A DNA stretch of 64,000 bases. Source: Bog-532 sp963775825. Lineage in GTDB: Bacteria > Actinomycetota > Actinomycetes > Streptosporangiales > Streptosporangiaceae. The position numbers were made by a program, and so were the translations under genes. The notes under the pieces were generated by a model. The model did no database searches and had not been told where the DNA came from. It saw only the letters and a list, made by a program, of their open reading frames with translations. Location: positions 1-64,000 of the forward strand of contig CAVZKY010000040.1 of NCBI GenBank assembly GCA_963775825.1. The letters are read 5' to 3'. Shown in pieces: positions 10,166-19,036 of this stretch. Position 1 is the first letter of the stretch. Every line of letters begins with the position of its first letter.

Positions 10166-10876
10166 TCAGCTTCGCGGCCATCCCCCAGCCCTGGCTGAAG
10201 GACCTTGCCAAGAGATACACCCGCTGGCAGCTGGCCACCGGGCTATCGGCCAGCACAGCCGGGTCCGGGGCCCGGGCCGTGAACCGGCTCGCCGCCTGGC
10301 TCGCCTCCCTGCCCGACCCCCCGAACGGACTGGACGGCGTGACCCGCCCGCTGCTGGAACGCTACCTGGCCGTCCTGCAGGCAGAAATGGGCGGCCAAGT
10401 GCGCCACAGCAACTACGTCGGAGGGCTGAACGGATTCCTGAAGGCCATCCGCCGGGCACGGCTGGACGACACGCTGCCGGCCACCACGGCGATCTACCCG
10501 GAGGACTTCCCCGCCCGCGGCGCCTGGCTTCCTCGCGGGCTCGCCGCCCACGTCATGGCACAGGTCGAGCAGCCCGCCAACCTCGCCAGGCAGGACAATC
10601 CAGCCTGCCGGGCCATCACCCTGATCCTTATCCGCTGCGGTCTGCGGATCTCCTCAGCGGCCGGGCTGGCCTTCGACTGCACGGTCACCGACGCCGACGG
10701 CGCCCCCTAACCTCATCGACCGCATCGCCGAAGCCGACCGCGAAGGCTGGCGAAGTCGGCGTCGAAGGACTCAATATCAGCCTCGCCGGCGCCAACGACA
10801 AACTCGCCCAGCTCGACCGCCGCTCACCGACCACCACCACCGTCGACCTCGGCATGCCATCCCGTCAGCGTTAACC
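10166..10876 (+). mobile_element. tyrosine recombinase/integrase remnant with internal deletion
   Basis: From about 10166 the frame reads as an integrase core-binding domain (WLKDLAKRYTRWQLATGLSA, HSNYVGGLNGFLKAIRRARL) and enters the catalytic domain up to the first arginine box (LILIRCGLRISSAAGLAFD). It stops at 10710 shortly after. Immediately downstream, in another frame, are NLIDRIAEADREGW and ISLAGANDKLAQLDRR then VDLGMPSRQR, which look like the extreme C-terminus of the same kind of protein. The middle of the catalytic domain, including the H-x-x-R box and the tyrosine nucleophile, is missing, so it should be inactive. The N-terminal 130 residues of the long open frame from 9775 are an antisense shadow. 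Confidence 0.65.
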
Positions 10877-11134
10877 GCAGACCAGGACCCCCAAGATCCT
10901 TAGTTCAGAGAATCCGCAAACGCGTCCTGCCCACCGCCCAGAGCCTGGCCAGCACCCAGAGCCGTATCCGTCACGAAATAGGGGACAGATCCGTATACTT
11001 ACCCCCGGGCGAGGCGACGGACCGAACTGGCCGAAGGCTGACCGAGAGTAATTCACCGGGCCCTGGTCACAAGCCTCAGCGCTACGGAGTCCGCATACCG
11101 CGGGAATCACCCCTGGTCTCGACAATGCTGGAGA

Positions 11135-12985
11135 GTGAGTTGCTTGGCTTCCGTTAGCCACATGTCCTCCTCCCCGACGTTGTCCGTTGTGGTCGTCACC
11201 TACAACAGCGAAGCTCAGGTGGGTGCGGCGCTGCGAGCGCTCGACAAAGCAGCGACCGCGACAAGCTTTGAGGTCATCGTGGTTGACAACGCCTCCGCGG
11301 ATGCCAGCATCGAGGTCGTCCGCGCCGAGTGTCCGGACGCAACCGTCATCGTGTCGCCGGAAAACCTGGGTTTCGCGGCCGCCTGCAATCGTGCGGCCCG
11401 GCGGGCTCGAGGCGATTTCCTGCTGTTCCTCAACCCAGACTCCGAGACCGATCCGGCAGCGATCGACGCAGCCATCGAATACCTCACGAAACATCCCATG
11501 GTAGGCATCGTCGGTGGCCGCACCAGGTACGCCGATGGTCGGCTCAACCCGACATGCTGCTTCGCCGAGCCCACTCTATGGTCTGCGCTCTGTTACGCCA
11601 CGGGCCTAGCCTCGATATTCCGCAGCAGCACCGTCTTCAACCCCGAGGCGATCGGCGGTTGGGACCGGGACAGCGATCGTGCCGTCCACGTCGTTACTGG
11701 GTGCTTCGCCTTGATGCGGACTTCGTTGTTTCGATCCCTGAACGGATTCGACGAGCGTTTCTTCATGTACAGCGAGGACACCGATCTCTGCCGACGCTTG
11801 CGGAACCTTGGCCTGCAATGCGTCCACCTTCGTGAGGTCGGACTGGTCCACCTCGGTGGCGGCTCGGACAACGTACGGGCCGCGAAGCTAGCCAAGGTAT
11901 TCGCGGCCAGACGTCAGTACTACGACAAGCATTGGTCCTCCTCGGGAGCCAAGCTGGGCGGTCTCCTCATTGACCTGGGGGTGCTTGCGCGCCTGGCCGC
12001 TTCCACGCTGGGACCGGCCGATCGGCGGGCCACCTGGCGGAATATCTGGGCGGCTCGGAGCTTGTGGCACGCAGCCGTGACGGCACGAAAGGTCGAGAAC
12101 GTGACGGCACGAAAGGTCGAGAAAATGCGCGCGGACGGGAATTCCATTACCGACGGGCAGGCTGGCGTGCGGCCACCGGTCGCACTTCAACCGCATGCGG
12201 CAGAAAATATGGCGCGGATAACCTATCGCCTATTGCGTCACATCGTTCGATCGGCCCGCTCCGGTGACCGTGATTTCGTTCGCGAGGGCGCCGCATCCTT
12301 GACGCGGATTCCGTTGCTCGCGGTCCATGACCTGGTAGGACCGAATCCGCGGGAATGCAACATCTGCGGTTGGGCAGGCCGCGAGTTTTATCCCAACACC
12401 GGACCCGGCTATCACGAGCCCGCCACTGTCTGCCCCGGCTGCAGCAGCCAGGACCGCCACCGCAGCCTTCTGGCGCTGCTCGCAGCGACGACCACTCTGT
12501 TCGCCCCCGCGACGCGGGTCGTCGAGGTCGCACCGATGCGCGGGTTCGAATCCCTGCTCAGGTTGCAGCAGGAGATTGATTACACGAGCTTCGACCTCGC
12601 CCGGCACGCTATGGAACGCGGCGATATAACCGCCATGCGGTTTCCCACTGGCTCGGTGGACTACTTCATCTGCTTCCATGTGCTCGAGCACATCCCCTAC
12701 GAGGACCTGGCGCTCGCTGAAATCCACCGGGTGCTGAAGCCGGGCGGCGTAACGGTGCTGCAGGTCCCTGTCGACTGGGATGTCCCGGCGACACGGGAGT
12801 ACCCAGCCCCAGACCCTCGTGATGTGGGCCATGTTCGCCGTCATGGTGCCGACTTCCCCGAACGCATCGCCTCGGCCGGATTCGACGTCACCAGGCGCTC
12901 TGTCCTTGACGTCTTTGACCCAGCCACGGTGAGCAGGTTCGGGATGTCGCCTGAGCCCATCTTCTTCGCGAGTCGCTCGGTATGA
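11135..12985 (+). CDS. bifunctional family 2 glycosyltransferase - SAM methyltransferase fusion
   Basis: 616 residues. The N-terminal 280 are a rhamnosyltransferase-like GT-A domain: LSVVVVTYNSEAQV, VDNASADAS, ENLGFAAACN, a DLLLFLNPDSE-like metal site (FLLFLNPDSETD) and RLNGFDERFFMYSEDTDLC. After a linker with a 24-base tandem repeat comes a second domain from about residue 404: a CNIC...CPGC pair of cysteine motifs (possible zinc ribbon), then VVEVAPMRG, a SVDYFICFHVLEHIPY motif and VLKPGGVTVLQVP, the hallmarks of a class I methyltransferase. It may transfer and then methylate a sugar. ATG 11162 is an alternative start nearer the family norm. The stop overlaps the next gene by four bases. 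Confidence 0.85.
   Translation: MSCLASVSHMSSSPTLSVVVVTYNSEAQVGAALRALDKAATATSFEVIVVDNASADASIEVVRAECPDATVIVSPENLGFAAACNRAARRARGDFLLFLNPDSETDPAAIDAAIEYLTKHPMVGIVGGRTRYADGRLNPTCCFAEPTLWSALCYATGLASIFRSSTVFNPEAIGGWDRDSDRAVHVVTGCFALMRTSLFRSLNGFDERFFMYSEDTDLCRRLRNLGLQCVHLREVGLVHLGGGSDNVRAAKLAKVFAARRQYYDKHWSSSGAKLGGLLIDLGVLARLAASTLGPADRRATWRNIWAARSLWHAAVTARKVENVTARKVEKMRADGNSITDGQAGVRPPVALQPHAAENMARITYRLLRHIVRSARSGDRDFVREGAASLTRIPLLAVHDLVGPNPRECNICGWAGREFYPNTGPGYHEPATVCPGCSSQDRHRSLLALLAATTTLFAPATRVVEVAPMRGFESLLRLQQEIDYTSFDLARHAMERGDITAMRFPTGSVDYFICFHVLEHIPYEDLALAEIHRVLKPGGVTVLQVPVDWDVPATREYPAPDPRDVGHVRRHGADFPERIASAGFDVTRRSVLDVFDPATVSRFGMSPEPIFFASRSV
12077..12124 (+). repeat. 24-bp tandem duplication in the linker
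   Basis: GTGACGGCACGAAAGGTCGA starts at 12077 and again at 12101. It encodes VTARKVEN then VTARKVEK in the linker between the two domains of the fusion protein. Confidence 0.9.
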
Positions 12986-13878
12986 CTGATCGCGCGATCT
13001 CGGTCGTTATCCCCGCCCACAACGAGGAGGCGGTTATCGGCCGACTCCTCACATCGCTGCGCGATCGTTCGGCGGACGACGAAATTATCGTCGTCTGCGA
13101 TGGCTGCTCCGACAGAACGGCTGAGGTCGCCCGATCGTTCGCCGGTGTAGAGGTGATAGAGAAGGCCCGCGGCGGCAAGCCATCGGCCCTCAACACCGGT
13201 GACAGTCGAGCGACCCGGTTCCCGCGTTTTTTTGTCGACGCAGACATCGTGGTGACGGCGACTGCGCTGCATGAGGTCGCGGACCTCATGACCGGAGGCA
13301 TCGAAGCTGGTGCCCCGCGCTGCGAGGTGGACCTCCGCATCTCCTCGTGGGCTGTCCGACGTTTCTACGATGTATGGACCAAGCTGCCGTACCTCGCCGA
13401 AGGCATGATCGGCTCGGGAGTAGTCGGACTCACTAAAAGGGGGCGAGCCCGCTTCCGGGAATTCCCGCCGGTGATCGACGATGACGAGTTCGTCCGTCGG
13501 CTATTTGCCGTCGATGAGCGAGTTCACGGAACAGCGGGCGCGTTCGTCGTGACGGCTCCCGCCCGAGTCCGCCCCCTCGTCCGCATCAAGACGCGCAGCC
13601 GCCTGGGAATCATGGAACTCGATGGACTCCACGGCCCAGCGCCTGTTTCCAGCGGCTCGCCGGGTCGGTCTGCCGCCAGGGAACTGCTCGCCTCACCCCG
13701 CCTATGGCCCTCGATAGCGGTTTTCGTTGTCATCCGGACCGTGGTGGGATCACGAGCCGGGTGGCTATGCCGACGCGGACGCTTCGGGGGGTGGGCGCGG
13801 GACGAGTCGTCCCGATTGGGTGCCGCTGGCGGCGGCAAGCGCCGCCCCCAGAGCGTGCCCGGCGGCACTGACGGGTGA
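12982..13878 (+). CDS. family 2 glycosyltransferase (polyprenyl-sugar or N-acetylglucosaminyl type)
   Basis: 298 residues with ISVVIPAHNEEAVIGRLL, EIIVVCDGCSDRTAEVAR, a KARGGKPSALN motif and a VDADIVV metal site at about residue 90, followed by the catalytic-loop region GSGVVGLTKRGRARF and PPVIDDDEFVRRLF. There is no clear transmembrane segment except a mildly hydrophobic stretch near residue 240 (LWPSIAVFVVIRTVV). The start ATG overlaps the stop of the upstream fusion protein (ATGA), so the two are translationally coupled. It probably extends the same repeat unit; donor and acceptor are unknown. Confidence 0.82.
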   Translation: MTDRAISVVIPAHNEEAVIGRLLTSLRDRSADDEIIVVCDGCSDRTAEVARSFAGVEVIEKARGGKPSALNTGDSRATRFPRFFVDADIVVTATALHEVADLMTGGIEAGAPRCEVDLRISSWAVRRFYDVWTKLPYLAEGMIGSGVVGLTKRGRARFREFPPVIDDDEFVRRLFAVDERVHGTAGAFVVTAPARVRPLVRIKTRSRLGIMELDGLHGPAPVSSGSPGRSAARELLASPRLWPSIAVFVVIRTVVGSRAGWLCRRGRFGGWARDESSRLGAAGGGKRRPQSVPGGTDG

Positions 13879-13968
13879 CATTGATGTACTCGGTCAGTTA
13901 GGTCGCGAGGGAATCACGCTGGGGGCGCGACACGTTCCCACCACGAATTCCCATGCCGAATCTCGGAT

Positions 13969-15183
13969 GTGATGAGGCGCGCAGGAGGGCCGCGATGCGC
14001 ACTGGAGGAGATCGTGCGACGCAGGGAGATGCTGAAGATGATGGGGGCCGCCGCCGGGGGCGCGGCGCTCGGCATTGGGGCATATGCCGGTGGCGAAGAA
14101 TTGTATAGATCGGCCACGAAAGGCGGAGAGCCGGCCACGAAAGGCGGAGAGCAGCCGCAGGCACCGGTACGGACCTCACCCGAGATAAGTAACAGCCCCA
14201 GCGCCCCTGGCGGCTCCGCGATTACCTCAAGACCAAATGACGGAACCGGCTACTGGCCGGATTCCTCTAACACCGGCTACGAGCACGCTCCCGGATACAC
14301 CGGCTCTCTCACGCCGGGTCCCAGCACGATCACCGCTGGCAGCACCTACTCGCACATGTCATTTCACGGGTGCGACGTCGGCCTTCCCGGTGCGAGGGTT
14401 GACAACGTAACGTTTATTGGCTGCTTGTTCTGGGGAGTTGACCCTGGCGTCGCCCTGGTCAAGTGCAACGGCAATAACATTACCTTCCGGTACTGCTCCT
14501 TTATGCCGACCAACGGTGGGGACCCCTTTTACCCAAGCTACGCCGAAAGCTATCAGTACGCGGTCCTCTACGATGGCGACGAGGGCGGCATGACCGCCGG
14601 TCAGCTCACCATGGCATGGTGCGACGTATGGGGTTTTGGGAACGGCCTGCAGCTCAACGGGTCCACGCAGGCAGCGCCGCATTCCATTACTAATTGCTGG
14701 TTTCACCACGGCGCCGACACCGACGCGGCCCGCGGCGGCAGCACCGGCCTGTATCACGTGGATGCAATCTTGTGCACGGTCGGTGGCGCTCGTGAGACCT
14801 ACCTTGTCATCAGCGGCAACTCACTGGCCTCCCTCGGCAGCACCAATGCTGTCGCGCTGCAGCGTGACGGCGGCGACTACTACCATCACATAACCATCAT
14901 CGACAATTACCTGGCGGGTTTCGGCTACACGGTGCAAATAGGAGGTGACGGAAACGGCAACAGTCACATAACTTTCACCGGCAACATCTGGTCCACCGAG
15001 ATCGAGGCAAAATTCGGGCCACTTTATAGCTGGGGCGGAACCAGTAATGTATGGCGGCACAACAGATGGCAGGTCTTCTCCGGTGATCCGGCCAATCCTG
15101 TACAGCTCACGACAGCCGCAACCGGCCAATACTGGTGGCCGACAGATACCGATGCACATAGCACGGACTACGCCGTCAGCTGA
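13969..15183 (+). CDS. Tat-exported right-handed beta-helix protein
   Basis: A 404-residue open frame. GTG 14014, preceded by GGAGGA, gives MRRREMLKMMGAAAGGAALG, a twin-arginine signal followed by a small-residue hydrophobic core, so I prefer it to ATG 13969. After a short repeat and a Ser/Pro linker come repeating short strands such as NVTFIGCLFWG, NITFRYCSF, LVISGNSLASLG, HHITIIDNYLAGFG, HITFTGNIW, the rhythm of parallel beta-helix (pectate-lyase-like) proteins. It may modify or bind the exported polysaccharide at the cell surface; no catalytic triad could be assigned. Its position between glycosyltransferases and the nucleotide-sugar dehydrogenase supports that inference. Confidence 0.7.
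   Translation: MMRRAGGPRCALEEIVRRREMLKMMGAAAGGAALGIGAYAGGEELYRSATKGGEPATKGGEQPQAPVRTSPEISNSPSAPGGSAITSRPNDGTGYWPDSSNTGYEHAPGYTGSLTPGPSTITAGSTYSHMSFHGCDVGLPGARVDNVTFIGCLFWGVDPGVALVKCNGNNITFRYCSFMPTNGGDPFYPSYAESYQYAVLYDGDEGGMTAGQLTMAWCDVWGFGNGLQLNGSTQAAPHSITNCWFHHGADTDAARGGSTGLYHVDAILCTVGGARETYLVISGNSLASLGSTNAVALQRDGGDYYHHITIIDNYLAGFGYTVQIGGDGNGNSHITFTGNIWSTEIEAKFGPLYSWGGTSNVWRHNRWQVFSGDPANPVQLTTAATGQYWWPTDTDAHSTDYAVS
14111..14152 (+). repeat. 21-bp tandem duplication after the Tat signal
   Basis: CGGCCACGAAAGGCGGAGAG occurs at 14111 and 14132, encoding ATKGGEP and ATKGGEQ. The frame is kept. Confidence 0.88.
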
Positions 15184-15247
15184 GACAGGACATCGGCGCT
15201 GCCGCCACCCGGTCCGTCGAATGCCATAAAACGCACGGCTCTCGTAA

Positions 15248-15278
15248 GATGAAATTGCCGCGGCGCGGCAATTTCATC
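15248..15278. terminator. stem-loop terminator between convergent genes
   Basis: A 15-base arm beginning GATGAAATTGCCGCG is followed after one base by its exact reverse complement. It lies between the beta-helix gene (ending 15183, plus) and the nucleotide-sugar dehydrogenase (ending 15330, minus), where a bidirectional terminator is expected. There is no long T-run on either side. Confidence 0.7.
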
Positions 15279-15329
15279 CAGTCGTCGTCGTTGTCGGCTG
15301 CGGGCCCGCGGTGTGGTCTCCCGGCCCGG

Positions 15330-16601
15330 TCAGAGGGCCTCGACGTGCGGCCCCGCCAGGGCGGGCGGAATGAAGCCGCGGGTATCGAGCAGTAGGTTGG
15401 CGGCGCGGGTGAGTTGGACCGGGTCGTAGCAGGCGTGCGGCTGCAGCAAGATCACCAGGTCCGCGGCGGCCAGGGCGCTTTCCAGGTCATCCTGGCGCGG
15501 AACCGGCTGACCGTCGACCAGCCACTGGGGGACGCGCGGGTCGTGGTAGCTGACCATGGCGCCGCGGCCGCGCAGCTTGCGGGCCAGCGGCCGGGCCGGC
15601 GATTCCCGTTGGTCAGCGATGTCCTTCTTGTAGGTCACGCCGAGCAGCAGCACCCGGGCGCCGTTGACCGGCAGGGAGTTGCGGTTGAGCAGTTCGCCGA
15701 CCCGGTTAGTGACATAGCCGGGCATCCGGCCGTTTATCTCCTGTGCCAGCTCCACGAACCGAAACGGGTAGCCCAGGGTGCGGACCTTATAGCTGAGGTA
15801 GTTGGGATCGATCGGGATGCAGTGCCCGCCCACACCCGGCCCCGGGTAGAAGGGCTGGAACCCGAACGGCTTGGTCGCTGCGCAGCCGATCGCGTCCCAC
15901 AGGTCCACATCCAGCTCCCGGCAGAAGATCGCCATCTCATTGACCAGGGCGATGTTGACATGCCGGTAGGTGTTCTCCAGCAGCTTGGCCATCTCCGCCT
16001 CGCGCGCCGACTTGGCCCTTACCACCTGATCGCAGATCTGCCCGTAAAACGACGCCGCAGCCTCGGTGCACGCCGCCGTAATCCCGCCGACGATCTTCGG
16101 CGTGTTCCGCAAGCCGAACTCGGGATTGCCCGGGTCGATCCGCTCCGGGGAGAACGCCAGCGCGAAGTCCACCCCGGCGCTCAGCCCGGAGGCCTTCTCC
16201 AGCAGCGGGCCGACTACCTCCTCGGTGGTACCCGGGTAAGTAGTCGACTCCAGCGATACCAGAGCGCCCGGTCGCAGCAGCTCGCCCGCCGTTATCGTCG
16301 CAGCCCGCACGGCGCCCAGGTCAGGACCGTCCGCCACCGACAGCGGCGTCGGCACGCAGATCACGATGACATCTGGCTGCCCGGCCGCTGCTATATCAGT
16401 TGTCGCCCGGAACCCCTGGGCGCGCATAGCAGTGATCTCGTCGTCGGTTAGGTCATCGATATGCGACCGGCCCGCGGTCAGCCCTTCGACGATATCGGCC
16501 GACGTGTCGTAACCGACCACGCGGAGCCCGGCTTGCGCCGCCTCCCGGGCCAGCGGCAAGCCGACATAGCCAAGTCCGATTATTAGCACTTCCTTGGGCA
16601 T
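15330..16601 (-). CDS. nucleotide-sugar 6-dehydrogenase (UDP-HexNAc dehydrogenase, WbpA/WecC-like)
   Basis: 423 residues with an N-terminal Rossmann motif (VLIIGLGYVGLPLA), VICVPTPL, the STTYPGTTEE stretch typical of UDP-GlcNAc/ManNAc dehydrogenases, FSPERIDPGN, KLLENTYRHVNIALVNE with the catalytic Lys/Asn, the nucleophile cysteine in GPGVGGHCIPIDP, and the C-terminal GVTYKKDIADQRESPA. It oxidises C6 of a UDP-HexNAc to the uronic acid using two NAD+. With the divergent 2-epimerase at 16846 it would make UDP-ManNAcA; with the oxidoreductase, aminotransferase and acetyltransferase at 28.6-35 kb it could feed a diacetamido-uronic acid route. Which substrate is used cannot be settled by eye. Confidence 0.9.
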   Translation of the reverse strand: MPKEVLIIGLGYVGLPLAREAAQAGLRVVGYDTSADIVEGLTAGRSHIDDLTDDEITAMRAQGFRATTDIAAAGQPDVIVICVPTPLSVADGPDLGAVRAATITAGELLRPGALVSLESTTYPGTTEEVVGPLLEKASGLSAGVDFALAFSPERIDPGNPEFGLRNTPKIVGGITAACTEAAASFYGQICDQVVRAKSAREAEMAKLLENTYRHVNIALVNEMAIFCRELDVDLWDAIGCAATKPFGFQPFYPGPGVGGHCIPIDPNYLSYKVRTLGYPFRFVELAQEINGRMPGYVTNRVGELLNRNSLPVNGARVLLLGVTYKKDIADQRESPARPLARKLRGRGAMVSYHDPRVPQWLVDGQPVPRQDDLESALAAADLVILLQPHACYDPVQLTRAANLLLDTRGFIPPALAGPHVEAL

Positions 16602-16845
16602 AAGGCCCTACCCTCACCTCTCAGGCACTTCGGCAGCCCCCATGACTGGCGCTCCCGCATGTTCTCCCGAGTTTCGTCACCATAGAAGTGTAAAGCAGGT
16701 ATCCGGAACAGTTAGCAAAAACTATGAATTTTACTGTATTGTGAGTGTAGCCATTGGGCATGCAGAAATCGGGCTCGGCCAAGCACGAGCGACATGAAAG
16801 TGCAAAGGGGCTACAGAAATCACGTACTTTCGTCAGCGGGACTCC

Positions 16846-17946
16846 GTGCAGGCAACGATCACCCACGTGCTCGGCGCGCGGCCGAACTTCATGAAGGCCG
16901 CGCCGGTGATCCGTGCTCTCGCGGCGCTTGGTCACGAGCAGCGGATCGTGCACACGGGCCAGCACTACGACGAGCGGATGTCCCAGATCTTTTTCGTCCA
17001 GCTCGGCCTCGAACAGCCCGATGTGAACCTGGGGGTCGGCTCGGGTAGTCACGCGCGGCAGACGGCCGAGGTCATGATCGGCATGGAGGACGAGTTCACG
17101 AAGAACGCACCCTCGCTCGCCGTGCTCTACGGGGACGTGAACTCTACGCTGGGCGCGGCGCTCGCAGGCGCGAAGCTCGGCGTCCCCCTGGCGCATGTAG
17201 AGGCCGGGTTGCGCAGCTTCGACGACTCCATGCCCGAAGAGCTCAACCGGCGGCTCACTGACCAGCTGTGCACGCTTTTGTTTGCGACCTCGCCCGAAGC
17301 GATAGGACATCTGGCTAATGAGGGCCGCCCCGTCGGTTCCGTATATTTGGTCGGCAACCCGATGATCGACAGTTTGCTGGCCAACATGAGCAGGTTCGAT
17401 ACGGCGGCGGCACAAGCTGAGCTGGAGCTTCCGGAGAATTACGCGGTGGTCACGCTGCACCGCCCCGCCAACGTGGATGACCCGGCGACGGCTGCCGCCT
17501 TCGTCCGCGCCTTGTGCGAGGTGGCGACCGCACTAACCCTCGTCATCCCGGTCCATCCACGTGGCCGGGCCGCCATGGAGGCGGCCGGGCTCAGCGGACA
17601 GGCGAATATCCGGGTCGTCCCGCCGCTCGGATACCTGGAGTTCATGGCGCTAGTCAGCGGGGCCAGCGCTGTCATCACCGATTCGGGCGGCGTCCAGGAG
17701 GAAACCACCTTGCTCCGGGTGCCGTGCTTGACCCTGCGGCCGAATACGGAGCGGCCGATCACGGTCACCAGTGGCAGCAACCGCCTGGTCACTCCTGAGC
17801 AACTAGCCACGGCAGTACTGAAGGCCTGTGACGACGGACCGTACGACGGCGAACTCCCGCCACTGTGGGACGGCCGCGCCGGATCGCGCATCGCAACTAT
17901 CATCACCTCGTGGATGACCCAAGACCACCCGCCTCACGGCCAGTGA
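16846..17946 (+). CDS. wecB: UDP-N-acetylglucosamine 2-epimerase (non-hydrolysing)
   Basis: 366 residues with ITHVLGARPNFMKAAPVIRAL, VHTGQHYDERMSQIFF, VYGDVNSTLGAAL, HVEAGLRSFDDSMPEELNR and TDSGGVQEETTLLRVPCLTLR, all close to the family pattern including the acidic catalytic residues and the GGVQEE UDP-binding loop. It interconverts UDP-GlcNAc and UDP-ManNAc; a WbpI-type activity on UDP-GlcNAc3NAcA is the alternative. The start is a GTG at 16846; an AT-rich 244-base gap separates it from the divergent dehydrogenase gene and presumably holds both promoters. Confidence 0.92.
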   Translation: MQATITHVLGARPNFMKAAPVIRALAALGHEQRIVHTGQHYDERMSQIFFVQLGLEQPDVNLGVGSGSHARQTAEVMIGMEDEFTKNAPSLAVLYGDVNSTLGAALAGAKLGVPLAHVEAGLRSFDDSMPEELNRRLTDQLCTLLFATSPEAIGHLANEGRPVGSVYLVGNPMIDSLLANMSRFDTAAAQAELELPENYAVVTLHRPANVDDPATAAAFVRALCEVATALTLVIPVHPRGRAAMEAAGLSGQANIRVVPPLGYLEFMALVSGASAVITDSGGVQEETTLLRVPCLTLRPNTERPITVTSGSNRLVTPEQLATAVLKACDDGPYDGELPPLWDGRAGSRIATIITSWMTQDHPPHGQ

Positions 17947-18008
17947 GGTTATCCTCGGTTTCGCATCCGGTCGAACCACAGGCCATCATGAACGTGGTTC
18001 TAAATAGG

Positions 18009-18788
18009 TCAACGTTCAGTGGCTTCTCGCGCCCTCTCCGCCTCGGCCTTTTCTCGTTGCCGGGAATTACTGCCCTGCGGCCGGCCGGGGACTGCGGCCG
18101 CCATGTGGCCGAAGGCAATCGTCGCATCTGTTTCGGAATCTGCCAGGGGTTGTCCATGCCGGTGAGCCGCCCGGGAGGTGCCAAACCGGCGCGCCCGGCG
18201 CCTGCTCGCAGCGGCATCGAAGACCTGAGGTATAGCGATCGCCAAAATGACACCGACAGCCAATACGACGATCAGGGTGCGCGCCTTCTTGCCGACAGAG
18301 AGCTTGGCTTCAGGGGCGAGGGAGACGACGATGCTGGTGATCTGCTCGCTCGGGCTAAGGCCTGCCTGCATGCCTGCGAGGGTGGTCGAGGCCGCTGCGG
18401 TGACCCCCTGCAGGGTGTGCTCCACCATGGCCTTGCTGTTGCCGGTGACCGTGATGTCCAGTACTGGTCCTGCGGTGGTCGGGTCGTCTGCTACCTGGTA
18501 GGCGCTGGAGTAACCCGCGGCTGCCAGGCGGGCCCCAGCGGCCGGAGCAGTCATCTCGCGCCGCAGCAGGTCGGCGGTCAAGGTGTCCGAATCGTCGAAA
18601 CTAAGGTACGGATTACCCCCTGCGGGTCCGGAGATATGCCTGGAGGGGAGCAAGGCGACTTGCGATTCTGCCGTGTAGGGTCCCGGTCTCGCGGCTAGCG
18701 CCGCAGTCGCCGCCAGCGTTAGCAGCAGCAAGAGCAACACCAGCCACCAGCGCTTGCGCAGGATGCGACGCCACCCCATCACTTCCAT
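18009..18788 (-). CDS. Wzz-like chain-length / capsular polysaccharide transport protein
   Basis: 259 residues with an N-terminal membrane helix (RWWLVLLLLLLTLAATAALA), an extracytoplasmic domain of roughly 130 residues beginning YTAESQVALLPS, and a second helix at about 170-190 (ARTLIVVLAVGVILAIAIP) leading into a basic cytoplasmic tail. This two-helix plan is that of Wzz/YveK-type co-polymerases. No Walker motifs or tyrosine-rich tail are present, so no kinase is fused here. It is divergent from a second protein of the same type at 19037 and converges with wecB. Confidence 0.72.
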   Translation of the reverse strand: MEVMGWRRILRKRWWLVLLLLLLTLAATAALAARPGPYTAESQVALLPSRHISGPAGGNPYLSFDDSDTLTADLLRREMTAPAAGARLAAAGYSSAYQVADDPTTAGPVLDITVTGNSKAMVEHTLQGVTAAASTTLAGMQAGLSPSEQITSIVVSLAPEAKLSVGKKARTLIVVLAVGVILAIAIPQVFDAAASRRRARRFGTSRAAHRHGQPLADSETDATIAFGHMAAAVPGRPQGSNSRQREKAEAERAREATER

Positions 18789-19036
18789 GCTGCCCGCCTC
18801 ACTACCGGAACCACTTCCGGCCGATGTGTGATCTGCTGTCTATGACACACGTTCCGCCACGGAATAGAAGCGTGACACGGCAAGGTCCGCAGTCTGCCCG
18901 GCCTCGGCGGCACGCTCTCGAGGCATCGGCCGCGGCCCTCCCAAAGGCCGGGACCTGCTACCGTGAAGACGCAATCCCGCGCCCGTTCGTTGCAGGCCAT
19001 TTGCGCCCGGGGTGAGGACACTATGGGGCTCTGCTC

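Noticed and set aside
12535..12555. tRNA T-loop-like sequence GCGGGTTCGAATCCCTGC
   Set aside because: It lies inside the methyltransferase domain of the fusion gene and encodes conserved sequence; no acceptor or anticodon stems are found around it.
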